A stretch of DNA of 64,000 nt from CAVVEC01 sp963770485 (GCA_963770485.1 CAVYPX010000017.1:186001-250000); one strand, 5' to 3'; positions 24,231-32,066 are shown, counted from the first letter of the stretch. The notes: generated from the sequence alone by a model not told the origin. Numbers and translations are program-made.

Positions 24231-25010
24231 ATGAAAGCGGCTATCCTGATTCTCGCGGCGCTGCTCTTCAGCCCGGTGTTGCGGGCGCAAGAAGACACAT
24301 TCCGCCTTACCGTGCTCGGCTACCAGTGGACAACGACCAATAAAACTTTAACGTTCTCGTGGCCCGGCTATGCCAACACGTCCTGCAGCGGAAGCACAAA
24401 CATCAACGGCTATGTTTCCGGCGGAGGGAACATTTCTGCAAGCGGAACAACCTCCGAAACGTGCTCCACTACCTATACGCCGCCCACCAACCAAAACTTC
24501 GATATTCGGAAACCGGTCGTGTTCATTCTCGCCGACAGGGAAGGCAGCCGCATGGTGCTGACATGCACCCGCAACGTGCGCTGGAGCCAGTGCCACGCTC
24601 TGAGTCCCGGCGTGTTCCTGGCCCGCAATGACAACGGGCACTTTGAGGTGGAAGCGCATTTCGGGAAGGACAAGAAGGAGTGGGTAAAGTTCGACGTTGT
24701 TCAGCAGACTGCTATCAGCAGGCAGCAAGCTCAGACGCCTCCGGGCCCACAAGTGCCGGCGGCTGTTGGCGCGAACATTGTTCCTGCGCCCTGCGGACAG
24801 GCTCAACTGCAAATCGCGTCCACGCCCGACGGCGCCGACATCGAGATTGACGGCAACTTCGTCGGCAATACCCCGTCCACCGTGGGACTGTCTCCCGGCC
24901 AGCACGGTATTTCTGTGAAGAAGCCCGGCTTCAAGCCCTGGGAGCGCAAGGTCACGGTTTCGAGCGGTCAGGTGAATGTGAATGCCGTATTAGAACCCGA
25001 GTCGAAATAG
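24231..25010 (+). CDS. Secreted PEGA-domain protein
   Basis: 259 residues with a signal peptide (MKAAILILAALLFSPVLRAQ). The N-terminal ~150 residues are unlike the preceding PEGA gene and include four Cys (TSCSGST, TSETCSTTY, LTCTRNVRWSQCH) that could make disulfides. A Gln/Pro linker leads to a C-terminal PEGA domain (LQIASTPDGADIEIDGNFVG, FKPWERKVTVSSG). The PEGA part is strongly conserved at DNA level with the end of the upstream gene, while the front halves are unrelated. This suggests domain swapping. It is probably exported and anchored or bound to the cell surface; its ligand is unknown. Confidence 0.75.
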   Translation: MKAAILILAALLFSPVLRAQEDTFRLTVLGYQWTTTNKTLTFSWPGYANTSCSGSTNINGYVSGGGNISASGTTSETCSTTYTPPTNQNFDIRKPVVFILADREGSRMVLTCTRNVRWSQCHALSPGVFLARNDNGHFEVEAHFGKDKKEWVKFDVVQQTAISRQQAQTPPGPQVPAAVGANIVPAPCGQAQLQIASTPDGADIEIDGNFVGNTPSTVGLSPGQHGISVKKPGFKPWERKVTVSSGQVNVNAVLEPESK

Positions 25011-25102
25011 AAGCAGCAATTCTGTGGACTTTTCCTTTTTCTTCGCCTACAGTTAGGCAGAGAATCAATGACGGACCTACACAAAACCCACGAGATCCGT
25101 TG

Positions 25103-25145
25103 CCGGGTGCCCCATTTCTCGCGCTCTTTGCGAGAAGTGGGGAGA
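25103..25145. repeat. REP-like palindrome, copy 3
   Basis: CCGGGTGCCCCATTTCTCGC and inverted GCGAGAAGTGGGGAG; best-preserved copy. It ends about 25 bp before the promoter area of the ribbon-helix-helix gene. Confidence 0.8.
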
Positions 25146-25192
25146 ACGAGCGCACACCGTACTGCACCACAATGGTGTATACTGGTGCTGCT

Positions 25193-25474
25193 ATGGCAGT
25201 ACCCAAGCGATCCCACACAACATCCCGCGCAAAGCCGGTCCGCCGCAGCGTCACGTTGCCTCCCAAAATAGCCAGACAGGTCGAGACCTTGGCCAGGCAG
25301 CGCGACCTCAGCGACAATCGCGTGCTGGTGGAACTCATCGAGCAGGGAATCGAAGCGCAACAACAAAAAGAGAAAGCATTCTTCCAGTTGGCGGAACGTT
25401 TCCGCGCCGCCAGCGATCCGGAGCAAGTCAAGCAGTTGGGCAACCAGTTGGGCCGCTTCGTGTTTGGTGAGTAA
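25193..25474 (+). CDS. Ribbon-helix-helix (CopG/Arc-type) DNA-binding protein, probable antitoxin
   Basis: 93 residues. The beta-strand and two helices are evident in RRSVTLPPKIARQVETLARQ and LSDNRVLVELIEQGI, followed by a helical tail. Proteins of this shape usually bind their own promoter and neutralise a toxin made from the next gene. The next frame overlaps or abuts this stop codon, which fits a two-gene module. An ATG at 25193 gives the shortest product with the full fold; ATG 25172 would add seven residues. The sequence ATGGTGTATACTGG just upstream resembles the palindrome before the HigB-like gene. Confidence 0.75.
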   Translation: MAVPKRSHTTSRAKPVRRSVTLPPKIARQVETLARQRDLSDNRVLVELIEQGIEAQQQKEKAFFQLAERFRAASDPEQVKQLGNQLGRFVFGE

Positions 25475-25490
25475 TGCCCGGATTGACCGA

Positions 25491-25733
25491 ATGAAGATCG
25501 AAACCTGGTCCCGGCTCCCCGCCGCCATTCGCGCCCATCTGGTCGAGCGCATGCACGACCGCAACATCGGTCTCGAAGACCTCAACCAACTGCGAGTTTG
25601 GATGGAGTCAAAGCCAGATGTACCTGACGGGCCGTGGTACAAGGAGTTCGGCTCGTTCAAGCTTTGCGGCGAAGGAAAGTTCCCCAAAACCTTCCTTCTG
25701 CCCAACCAACTGGCGAGCGGGGAGCAGCTTTAA
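25491..25733 (+). CDS. Small protein of unknown function, partner of the RHH gene
   Basis: 80 residues from ATG 25491, 16 bp after the RHH stop; a GTG at 25464 would overlap it. The sequence is compact and soluble-looking: KIETWSRLPAAIRAHLVERM, IGLEDLNQLRVWM, GPWYKEFGSFKLCGEGKFPK. The Trp/Tyr/Lys-rich second half (FGSFKLCGEGKFPKTFLL) reads like a beta-hairpin. It is not RelE, MazF, PIN or HEPN as far as motifs show. Its place directly behind an antitoxin-like RHH gene suggests a toxin or a co-factor; that is inference from position. Confidence 0.6.
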   Translation: MKIETWSRLPAAIRAHLVERMHDRNIGLEDLNQLRVWMESKPDVPDGPWYKEFGSFKLCGEGKFPKTFLLPNQLASGEQL

Positions 25734-25806
25734 ACCAACCCGTCATACTACTCGGTGAGCCATTAGCCAGCTGCCCCGGTCCGCCGCTTTGCGAGACCCG
25801 GGAACC

Positions 25807-26127
25807 TCACGCCCCCGCCGCTACGCGGCGAGGGCGGCGATTCCGTTGCTTTTCTTCCACCAGACGGACCTCCAGGCGCGCCCCCAAGGCCTGCGCCAGA
25901 CGGATCAAAGTATCGAGCTGCACATTGGCGGGCTGGCTCTCAATCCTGGAGACTTTCGGCGCGCTCATGCGGGCGCGCGCGGCGAGCTGAGTCTGATTCA
26001 GGCGCTGCTTGGCGCGAAGTCGCGCAATCTGCACGCCGATCTCCAGGCCGGCCAGCTCTTTCTTGACCAGTTCGCGCATGAGTGAGCTTTCCATTTGGTT
26101 ACGGTAATAGCGATCGAATCTATTCAC
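25807..26127 (-). CDS. XRE-family antitoxin (HigA-like)
   Basis: 106 residues with a helix-turn-helix of the Xre/Cro type: VQIARLRAKQRLNQTQLAAR, then MSAPKVSRIESQPANVQLDT and LIRLAQALGARLEVRLV. Its ATG overlaps the stop region of the upstream HigB-like gene by 8 bp, so they are coupled. The toxin-first order is typical for HigBA. The antitoxin presumably represses the promoter at the palindrome on the toxin start codon. Confidence 0.88.
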   Translation of the reverse strand: MNRFDRYYRNQMESSLMRELVKKELAGLEIGVQIARLRAKQRLNQTQLAARARMSAPKVSRIESQPANVQLDTLIRLAQALGARLEVRLVEEKQRNRRPRRVAAGA

Positions 26128-26506
26128 GATGTTTCCCCTTCTTGGCGGTTCCTTGGTTATGCCGTGCCATCCGGTCGAGAGCCTTGCCCAATTCGGATGC
26201 TTCCAGCTTCGGCGTGCGCTTCACGAATCCGTGCAACAGTATGAAAGTCCTTTTGGCGTCGGCAAAATAGAGAATCCTGATTTTGTCCTTGCCAGATTGA
26301 GTCCGCAATTCCCGGATTTTTCCCGCAGCCTGCGATGAGTAAGGGAAGGGCAGGCTGGGGCCGTGCATCTTCAGCGCCTGGATAAGGGCCAAGGCTTTGG
26401 CGCGCCCCCCGGGCCGAAGTGATTCCAGGAATTCTTCCACGGGAGCGCTGCCGTCCGGCTCTTGGTAGAAGTCAACAACCCAATCCACCCTTATATGGTA
26501 TACCAT
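26120..26506 (-). CDS. RelE/HigB-like toxin (phage Gp49-like family)
   Basis: 128 residues: VDWVVDFYQEPDGSAPVEEF, KALALIQALKMHGPSLPFPY, IRELRTQSGKDKIRILYFAD and FILLHGFVKRTPK, which is the standard Gp49/HigB layout of an mRNA-cleaving toxin with basic C-terminal strands. The ATG at 26506 gives the family-size product; the frame extends upstream but the added residues are unlike the family. There is no ribosome-binding site; a TGC-TATTTT extended -10 on this strand ends 8 bp before the ATG, so the message is probably leaderless. It is followed by the Xre antitoxin. Confidence 0.85.
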   Translation of the reverse strand: MVYHIRVDWVVDFYQEPDGSAPVEEFLESLRPGGRAKALALIQALKMHGPSLPFPYSSQAAGKIRELRTQSGKDKIRILYFADAKRTFILLHGFVKRTPKLEASELGKALDRMARHNQGTAKKGKHRE

Positions 26507-26524
26507 TAAATATAAAATAGCAAA
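26495..26524 (-). promoter_or_regulatory. Toxin-antitoxin promoter and operator palindrome
   Basis: ATGGTATACCAT (26495-26506) is a perfect 12-bp palindrome that contains the HigB start codon. TGCTATTTT (26514-26522 on the minus strand) is an extended -10 just upstream. This is a likely autoregulatory operator for the HigA-like protein. Confidence 0.55.
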
Positions 26525-26710
26525 GATGGCCCACTGCCTCCAGGTTTCCGTTACTGAGGGCGCCCTGCGTCTGAGGGAGTAGAGAGATTGCTTCGGAAAG
26601 CTGGGAATGCCGCATTTTCCCAAGACGCCTTCGTTGTCAGGGCCCAGAGCCCCGGCCTCCACGCCGCCAAGCCCTGCGGCGACAGCGATCCAACTAGCTA
26701 CCAACTCGGT

Positions 26711-26745
26711 AGCCCCACGTCTCCCGCTTTTCGAGACGTGCGATA
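26711..26745. repeat. REP-like palindrome, copy 4
   Basis: AGCCCCACGTCTCCCGCTTT with inverted TCGAGACGTG, lacking the full outer arms. Confidence 0.6.
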
Positions 26746-26815
26746 GCCACTAGCTCTCAGCTATTAGCTCCTAGCTGCCAGCCCCTAGCCCCAAGCTACT
26801 GTTCTATCAATTACT
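26746..26815. repeat. AGCTATTAGC-type short-period repeat
   Basis: Degenerate repeats of TAGCYNYTAGC about 7-10 bases apart (CACTAGCTCTCAGCTATTAG, then CTCCTAGCTGCCAGCCCCTA). The remaining bases to 27092 show no gene. Confidence 0.6.
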
Positions 26816-27092
26816 TAGCTCCGTCCGCTGCCCCAAACAACCGCTAAACCCCGATTTTCGCCCTTTCATTGGGTTACGCGTGCCAAACAGGGATTGGCTT
26901 CAATAGGATAGCTGCCAGGGAATGAAGGGAGAGGTCCATCCAGCGTGACCCTCTCCTTAGAGTGAAGGTCAACAGGTCAGAGGGTAAGGAATCGTGAGGG
27001 ACGGGGCAAGCCGCGTCTCTCATTCGTTTCAACCCTAGGTTCAACGTACCAGGTTCAGGCTTGTTCGAGTCAATTTTTTGGATCAAAGTTTT

Positions 27093-27114
27093 GGGTCAAC
27101 ATTTAGGTTAACCC
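27093..27114. promoter_or_regulatory. Operator-like inverted repeat upstream of the radical SAM gene
   Basis: GGGTCAAC-ATTTAG-GTTAACCC is a 7-of-8 inverted repeat ending 58 bp before the ATG at 27173, in a T-rich stretch. It is a candidate regulator-binding site. Confidence 0.45.
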
Positions 27115-27172
27115 AGGGAAAGTGGCAAATGCCTGACTTGCCAAGTTCCGAGCAGCGGAAAGCGAGAGGACG

Positions 27173-29377
27173 ATGCACAAGCCAGTAAAGTATGTCGAGA
27201 AAGCCGCGACTATGGCCGCCACCGGCGTATGGGCCGTGTTTGATCGCCTCAACCGGATCAAGCCCAATCCTTCTCCGAAGCCGAAGTGGTCCGACAAGCC
27301 TCTGCTGAAGTCCTACGAAAAGAGCAAGCCGCCGCTAGGCTGGCCGCGCTCCACTGACTCTTTGTGCCCGAAGTGCGTCCCTGAAATTCGCCAGCAGATT
27401 CTCGACGGCAAGCTGCCCGTCGACGTTCTGATGAACGAAAAGGTGGGCGAGATCAAAGCCCAGATTGTCGAGCGCGACGGTAGAATCCTGATGGTCAAGG
27501 ACTGCCCCCAACACGGCCGTTTCGAAGATGTGATGTCAATCGACACGGAGTTCTCGCAACATCTGGAAGAAGTTTTCCCCGGCCGCGATATCCGCGCCCA
27601 CAACGATGAGAAGCTTCACCACCACGGCTCCAGCACCGTGAAGTATGGCCGCGGATCCGTCCTTACCATCGACTTGACCAACCGCTGCAACATGATGTGC
27701 GATCCCTGCTTCATGGACGCCAACCAGGTCGGCTTTGTGCATGAGTTGAGCTGGGAAGACATCAAGACCATGCTCGACAATGCCATCACCATCAAGCCCC
27801 GGCGGCAGATGTCGGTGCAGTTCTCCGGCGGCGAGCCTACGCTTTCGCCGTATTTCCTCGATGCCGTCCGCTACGCGCGCAAAGTTGGATACAACAGCGT
27901 TCAGGCGGCAACCAACGGAATTGAATTCGCCAAGAGCCTGGAATTCGCGCAGCAGGCTGCCGAAGCGGGCATGCGCTATGCCTATCTGCAGTTCGACGGA
28001 ATCGGCAATGCCGCCAATGCTCACCGTAAAGTGGGCAACTTGTTTGACGTGAAACTGAAAGCGATCGACAATCTGCACGCCGCCGGCGTCGAGATCGTGC
28101 CGGTGATCACGATTGTCAATGGCATTAACAACGAGCAAGTCGGACGCATCATCCAGTTCGCGCTCGATAATCCGAAGAAAATCGGATTCCTTTCCTTCCA
28201 GCCGGTCTCGTTCACCGGACGCGATGAAGCTATCACCGATGAGCGCCGTGTCGCCCAGCGTTATACGCTCTCGCATCTCGCGCACGATGTAAAGAATCAA
28301 ACCGGCCTCGGCCAGCCCGCTCGCGACTGGTTCCCGATTTCCTTCATGGGAACTTTTTCCGACTGGGCCGATCTCATGCACTCCAGCGACGCCGACAACA
28401 ACTGGGGCCAGCTCTCCTGTGGCTGCCATCCCAATTGTGGGACGGGGATGGCGGTGATGATTGACAAAGAAACGAAGGAAGCAGTGCCGGTAACGGCGTT
28501 CCTGCATGGGGATCAGCTGGCGAAAGACATCGCCAAGGTCAACGACGCGGCGCGGGGAAAATTTCTGACTGCGTTTGGAATGGCGCTGTGCCTGATGAAG
28601 AACTACGATCCATTCCAGTCTCCGACGCATTTCAAGTTGCTCGATCTGCTGCGGAAATTCGACAAGAACTACAACGTGACTGGAAAGAATTACGGCAAAG
28701 TCGGGCCGGACCGCACGATTGAAGATGTAATGAAGCGGCGTCAGGATCGCTGGAACTTCCTGTTCATTGCCGGGATGTGGTTCCAGGATCTGTTCAACTA
28801 CGATTTCCGGCGGACGGAGCAGTGCATCATTCCGTACGCCACGCAGGAGGGCGAGATTTCCTTCTGCGCGTATAACACGGGCGTGGGCTGGCGCAACATC
28901 ATCGAGAAGATGCACATGACAGCCACGCTCACCAAGTGGTACGAAGAGCACGGGCGGCATGAAATTTTCGCCGGCGGCAAGAACGTGAAGATGGAGTCAA
29001 CCGAGCATTCGCTGGTGCTGAAAGACGGGATCGTGACTACCGAGGAGCAGCATGATCTGGATCGGCTGGGCATCGCCAAGAATGCTGGCGAAGAAAAGAA
29101 GCGAGCGCGGGATGCGAGACTGAAGGATCCCACCTTTGCGCAAAGAACGCGCAAGGATGGGGCACCGGAGCGAAAAGATGGGGCACCCGAATACGCACCC
29201 GAGGCGCGCGGGCCGAAGAAAAACGACGCAGCCTACGATGCCCGTATGGCGGCCCTGTATCGCGAAGTCGTGCTGAAAGAGAAACCGGCACATTCGGAGA
29301 ATGGATTCATCCCCTTGGGCGCGTTGGCGAAACCGGCAGCGCCGGTCGAAGTGGGTGAGCCGGTGGCGGGAGACTAG
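27173..29377 (+). CDS. Radical SAM protein of the tetraether lipid synthase (Tes/MJ0619) type
   Basis: A 734-aa protein. The radical SAM cluster motif is CxxxCxxC at Cys172, Cys176 and Cys179 (NRCNMMCDPCF). In front of it are a CPKC pair (Cys65, Cys68) and CPQHG (Cys111, His114), the N-terminal metal-site pattern of the Tes/MJ0619 family. SGGEPTLSPYF supplies the GGEP SAM-binding motif. Further Cys follow in SCGCHPNCG (around residue 416) and CIIPYATQEGEISFCAYN. Archaeal Tes joins two lipid chains by carbon-carbon bonds to make membrane-spanning tetraethers, and bacterial relatives are candidates for the membrane-spanning lipids of Acidobacteria. This protein is longer than archaeal Tes and has a charged C-terminal tail, part of it REP-derived. 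A good GAGAGGACG site precedes the ATG. The substrate is inference. Confidence 0.8.
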   Translation: MHKPVKYVEKAATMAATGVWAVFDRLNRIKPNPSPKPKWSDKPLLKSYEKSKPPLGWPRSTDSLCPKCVPEIRQQILDGKLPVDVLMNEKVGEIKAQIVERDGRILMVKDCPQHGRFEDVMSIDTEFSQHLEEVFPGRDIRAHNDEKLHHHGSSTVKYGRGSVLTIDLTNRCNMMCDPCFMDANQVGFVHELSWEDIKTMLDNAITIKPRRQMSVQFSGGEPTLSPYFLDAVRYARKVGYNSVQAATNGIEFAKSLEFAQQAAEAGMRYAYLQFDGIGNAANAHRKVGNLFDVKLKAIDNLHAAGVEIVPVITIVNGINNEQVGRIIQFALDNPKKIGFLSFQPVSFTGRDEAITDERRVAQRYTLSHLAHDVKNQTGLGQPARDWFPISFMGTFSDWADLMHSSDADNNWGQLSCGCHPNCGTGMAVMIDKETKEAVPVTAFLHGDQLAKDIAKVNDAARGKFLTAFGMALCLMKNYDPFQSPTHFKLLDLLRKFDKNYNVTGKNYGKVGPDRTIEDVMKRRQDRWNFLFIAGMWFQDLFNYDFRRTEQCIIPYATQEGEISFCAYNTGVGWRNIIEKMHMTATLTKWYEEHGRHEIFAGGKNVKMESTEHSLVLKDGIVTTEEQHDLDRLGIAKNAGEEKKRARDARLKDPTFAQRTRKDGAPERKDGAPEYAPEARGPKKNDAAYDARMAALYREVVLKEKPAHSENGFIPLGALAKPAAPVEVGEPVAGD
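29129..29193. repeat. REP-like sequence inside the coding tail of the radical SAM gene
   Basis: CACCTTTGCGCAAAGAACGC, then GATGGGGCACC twice, match the REP-like family in reading frame. It encodes TFAQRTRKDGAPERKDGAPE, a low-complexity tail with a direct repeat (KDGAPE). Confidence 0.65.
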
Positions 29378-29379
29378 TG

Positions 29380-29428
29380 GTCAGGAGTCGGTAGTCAGTA
29401 GTCAGGAGTCAGTAGTCAGGAGTCAGTT
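29380..29428. repeat. Short tandem repeat AGTCAGTAGTCAGG
   Basis: About three to four degenerate copies of GTCAGGAGTCAGTA lie just after the radical SAM stop codon. Confidence 0.75.
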
Positions 29429-29430
29429 GA

Positions 29431-29460
29431 GGGCCGCCGCCAGGCGGCCCGAGTTGTTTT
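29431..29460 (+). terminator. Probable terminator of the radical SAM gene
   Basis: GGGCCGCC (29431-29438) pairs with GGCGGCCC (29443-29450) and is followed by GAGTTGTTTT. The T-run is short, so it is moderately likely. It abuts the convergent gene. Confidence 0.6.
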
Positions 29461-31411
29461 ATTGGCCCGGTTTCAAACTATCGAGGGCCTGCTGCGCGGC
29501 CGTGAGTTTGGGGTCGAGTTGGAGAGCGTGCTCGTAGGCATTGCGGGCTTGGTCAACGCGGCCGGCCTGCTGCAGGAGTTGTCCCAACCGCAGGAAGGCC
29601 GCACCCGAGGGCGACTCGGCGGCATTGCGGAGAGCGTCGGAAAAGTCGATTTCCGCTAAACCTTTTTTGGCTCCGGCCCGCTGGGGGTCGACGCTCAATG
29701 CCTGCTGGTAGTTGGTGCGCGCCTGAGCGTAGTTTCCGAGTTTGCCGTATAACCTGCCTAGCGCCTCATAGGCGACGGCCCGCCCTTCAGGTTTGGGCGC
29801 CAGCTGAAGGGCGGTGTCGAACTCGGCGATCGCCTCACGCGTGCGTCCATTTACTTCAAGGGCGACGCCCAGATTCAGATGGCTCACCGCATCTCGCGGC
29901 CGAATACGAGCGGCGTTTTGCAGATGAGGGAGAGCCTCCGGGTTACGGTCCAGCGACAACAGCGTAACGCCCAGGTTGGCTTCGGCGTTGAAATTGTCCT
30001 TGGTAACGTTGACCGTGTGCAGCCAGAGCTCATAGCCGCTCTGCCAGTGCGGGATCTGGTAACAGGTGAAGAGAATAAGAATAACCAAGACCGCAGCGGC
30101 GATCTTAGCCCGCGATGCGAAACTGAGTTGTTTTTTGTCACACACATCAGCCGCGACCCACACCACCATCAAAAAGATTCCAATCAGCGGGACGTAGGCG
30201 TAGCGGTCGGCCATGGCTTGCTCGCCGACCTGGACGAGTCCAATGACCGGAACCAGCGTGCCGAGAAACCAAAGCCAGCCGGTCACCAGGTAGGGGCGGC
30301 GGGCCCGCTCCCGCCATACCAATGCGCTCACGGCTACGAGAAAAAGCGAGGCCAGTGCTACTTGCCAGATCGCCAGAGTGGCGCCGGGATGGGGATAAAA
30401 CACTGCCAGCGGTACCGGCCAAAACGCCTTCCACACGTACATGGCGTAGGCGTAGACGGCGTTCTCCAGCCGCACGCCCAGTGGAAGCGCCAGTTTCATG
30501 GAGCCATAGGAGCGCTGTGCGAACATGGTGACCGCGCTGTCGGCGGCGGATAGCGCCAGGAGCGGCAATTTTTCAAGGACCAGCCGCAAGAGGGAAACCT
30601 GAGGCACCGGAGGTATCGGATCGAGGCTCAGAAACTTGGCTGATGTTTCGCGATCTTCAACCTCGGTGAGATCTTGTGGCGATGATTCTCCCCAGCCTCG
30701 GATTCTTCGCAAGGGCCAGAAATCCAGCAGCAGAAGCACGCAAGGCAAAGTGACAACCATGGGCTTCGCGGCGAGCCCGAGTGCGAACAGCGCGGCCACG
30801 GCGAGGTAACGCTTGAGGTTAGGTTTGAGGGCGTACCCGCCATAAGCAGCCAGAGTCAGCAGAAAGAAAAACGTGCTCAGGACATTCTTCCGTTCTGCGA
30901 TCCAGGCCACGGACTCCACGTTGAAGGGATGAACCGCGAACAGCGCCGCCACCAAAAAGCTGCGTCCGGTGGCGCCGGTCGCGCGCAGCAGCAGCAGGAA
31001 CAGAAGCACGACGCTCAGCGCATGCAGCAACAAGTTGGTAAAGTGATGCCCGGCAGGATTCAGGCCATACAGCTCGCAATCGAGGGCGTGGGAAAACCAG
31101 GTCAGCGGGTGCCAGTTGGAAAATTCGGTGGATGTTAAAGCCCAGGTGAGCGTTCCCCAAGTCAAGCCGGCTTGCACGTGTGAGTTGTTGGTGACGTAAC
31201 TGTCGTCGTCGTAGCTTTCGATAAACGAATGCCCAAGAACGGGGCTGTAAAGGACGAAGGTCAGAATCGCCAGCAAGAGGCAAATCAGAAGAGTTCGCTT
31301 TCGAGGCGACGTCAGCAGCGGGGTTCCGGCGTTTTGCGGGACACCGGCCTTTTTTGCTGCGGCGAGTTGCCGCGCCTCGCGCCGTTTTTCTGATCTCGTT
31401 CTTACCGGCAT
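29459..31411 (-). CDS. Multi-pass membrane protein with C-terminal TPR repeats (TMTC/protein O-mannosyltransferase-like)
   Basis: 650 residues from the ATG at 31411. After a basic N-terminus there are about ten hydrophobic segments, starting LLICLLLAILTFVLYSPVLG. The first loop carries DDDSYVTNN and the next NWHPLTWFSHALDCELYG. ERKNVLSTFFFLLTLAAYGG follows, the layout of the TMTC/DUF1736 glycosyltransferase-type family. From about residue 470 there are five TPR units (GVTLLSLDRNPEALPHLQNA, LGVALEVNGRTREAIAEFDT, LGRLYGKLGNYAQARTNYQQ). Relatives transfer mannose to secreted proteins in animals; in bacteria the activity is not established. It stands alone and converges on the radical SAM gene. 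Confidence 0.8.
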   Translation of the reverse strand: MPVRTRSEKRREARQLAAAKKAGVPQNAGTPLLTSPRKRTLLICLLLAILTFVLYSPVLGHSFIESYDDDSYVTNNSHVQAGLTWGTLTWALTSTEFSNWHPLTWFSHALDCELYGLNPAGHHFTNLLLHALSVVLLFLLLLRATGATGRSFLVAALFAVHPFNVESVAWIAERKNVLSTFFFLLTLAAYGGYALKPNLKRYLAVAALFALGLAAKPMVVTLPCVLLLLDFWPLRRIRGWGESSPQDLTEVEDRETSAKFLSLDPIPPVPQVSLLRLVLEKLPLLALSAADSAVTMFAQRSYGSMKLALPLGVRLENAVYAYAMYVWKAFWPVPLAVFYPHPGATLAIWQVALASLFLVAVSALVWRERARRPYLVTGWLWFLGTLVPVIGLVQVGEQAMADRYAYVPLIGIFLMVVWVAADVCDKKQLSFASRAKIAAAVLVILILFTCYQIPHWQSGYELWLHTVNVTKDNFNAEANLGVTLLSLDRNPEALPHLQNAARIRPRDAVSHLNLGVALEVNGRTREAIAEFDTALQLAPKPEGRAVAYEALGRLYGKLGNYAQARTNYQQALSVDPQRAGAKKGLAEIDFSDALRNAAESPSGAAFLRLGQLLQQAGRVDQARNAYEHALQLDPKLTAAQQALDSLKPGQ

Positions 31412-31512
31412 GTTGAAAGCCAGGAACCAATGTCTGCCATCAATGTGGAAGTATAACGTGCTTGCGGGTGGGCCACATTTCGCGACAAGTATGGCTGGGG
31501 ACAGGGATTTGG

Positions 31513-31557
31513 GGTGCCCGATTTTTCGCGCTCTTGGCGAAAAGTGGGGCCCGGGAC
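31513..31557. repeat. REP-like palindrome, copy 5 (with a partial copy at 31466-31488)
   Basis: GGGTGCCCGATTTTTCGCGC with inverted GGCGAAAAGTGGGGCCC. A half-copy, GGGTGGGCCACATTTCGCGA, lies 45 bp before. It flanks the left side of the dead REP-associated transposase. Confidence 0.75.
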
Positions 31558-31596
31558 TTCGGCAGCGGGCTCGCACGCCCGCTAAACGCCTCAGCT

Positions 31597-31788
31597 TCAA
31601 CGTGTGGACCGAGCGTAAGCGCATCGAGAAATTACGCTACATGCATCGCAATCCGGTGAAGCGCAGCTTGGTTGGAAGAACCCGAGCAGTGGCGCTGGAG
31701 CAGTTTTCGCTTTTACGCGTACGGCGAGACCGGCGCGGTGCGCGTGAACGACTGGCAAGTGCTGAAGGTGAAGATCCGCACGGCGTGA
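31597..31788 (+). pseudogene. Remnant of a REP-associated tyrosine transposase (RAYT), C-terminal part
   Basis: The translation VWTERKRIEKLRYMHRNPVK continues as RSLV, then the frame shifts near 31670. It resumes as EEPEQWRWSSFRFYAYGE, then TGAVRVNDWQVLKVKI, and stops at 31788. This is the C-terminal Y1-transposase signature of RAYT proteins, but the catalytic domain is missing and one frameshift is present, so it is dead. REP-like palindromes of one family flank it on both sides. The rest of the 655-bp gap shows nothing else. Confidence 0.8.
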
Positions 31789-31796
31789 CCAACCCG

Positions 31797-31846
31797 CTCC
31801 CGCGCTGCCCACTTCTCGCACAGAACGCGAGAAATGGGGCACCCCA
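31797..31846. repeat. REP-like palindrome, copy 6
   Basis: CTGCCCACTTCTCGCACAG with inverted GCGAGAAATGGGGCACCCC, opposite in orientation to the copy at 31513, so the RAYT remnant is framed by an inverted pair. Confidence 0.75.
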
Positions 31847-32066
31847 AATTCTGTCCTAAGGTATGCTTGCCCGCTAGATGTGAGCCACGCGCCTGGCGCG
31901 ATCCTCGACCGCCGGAGGCGGCGCCGGCGCTCGGGTGAATAGTGTTCGAGGCTCACCATCGTAACTGAGGCTGCCGACATCACTGCGACAGCCAGCGACG
32001 TTCATGGCAAAATGGTATGATCGCTTTCACGAAGCGGATCCCCTTTCACTCTAACGCAGGAATCAA

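Noticed and set aside
27536..28960. 474-residue minus-strand frame within the radical SAM gene
   Set aside because: Shadow frame; composition follows the reverse of the real gene.
31410..31859. A 149-residue plus-strand gene after the TMTC-like gene
   Set aside because: Only its middle resembles a RAYT C-terminus, with a frameshift; the rest is REP-like palindromes, so it is a remnant.
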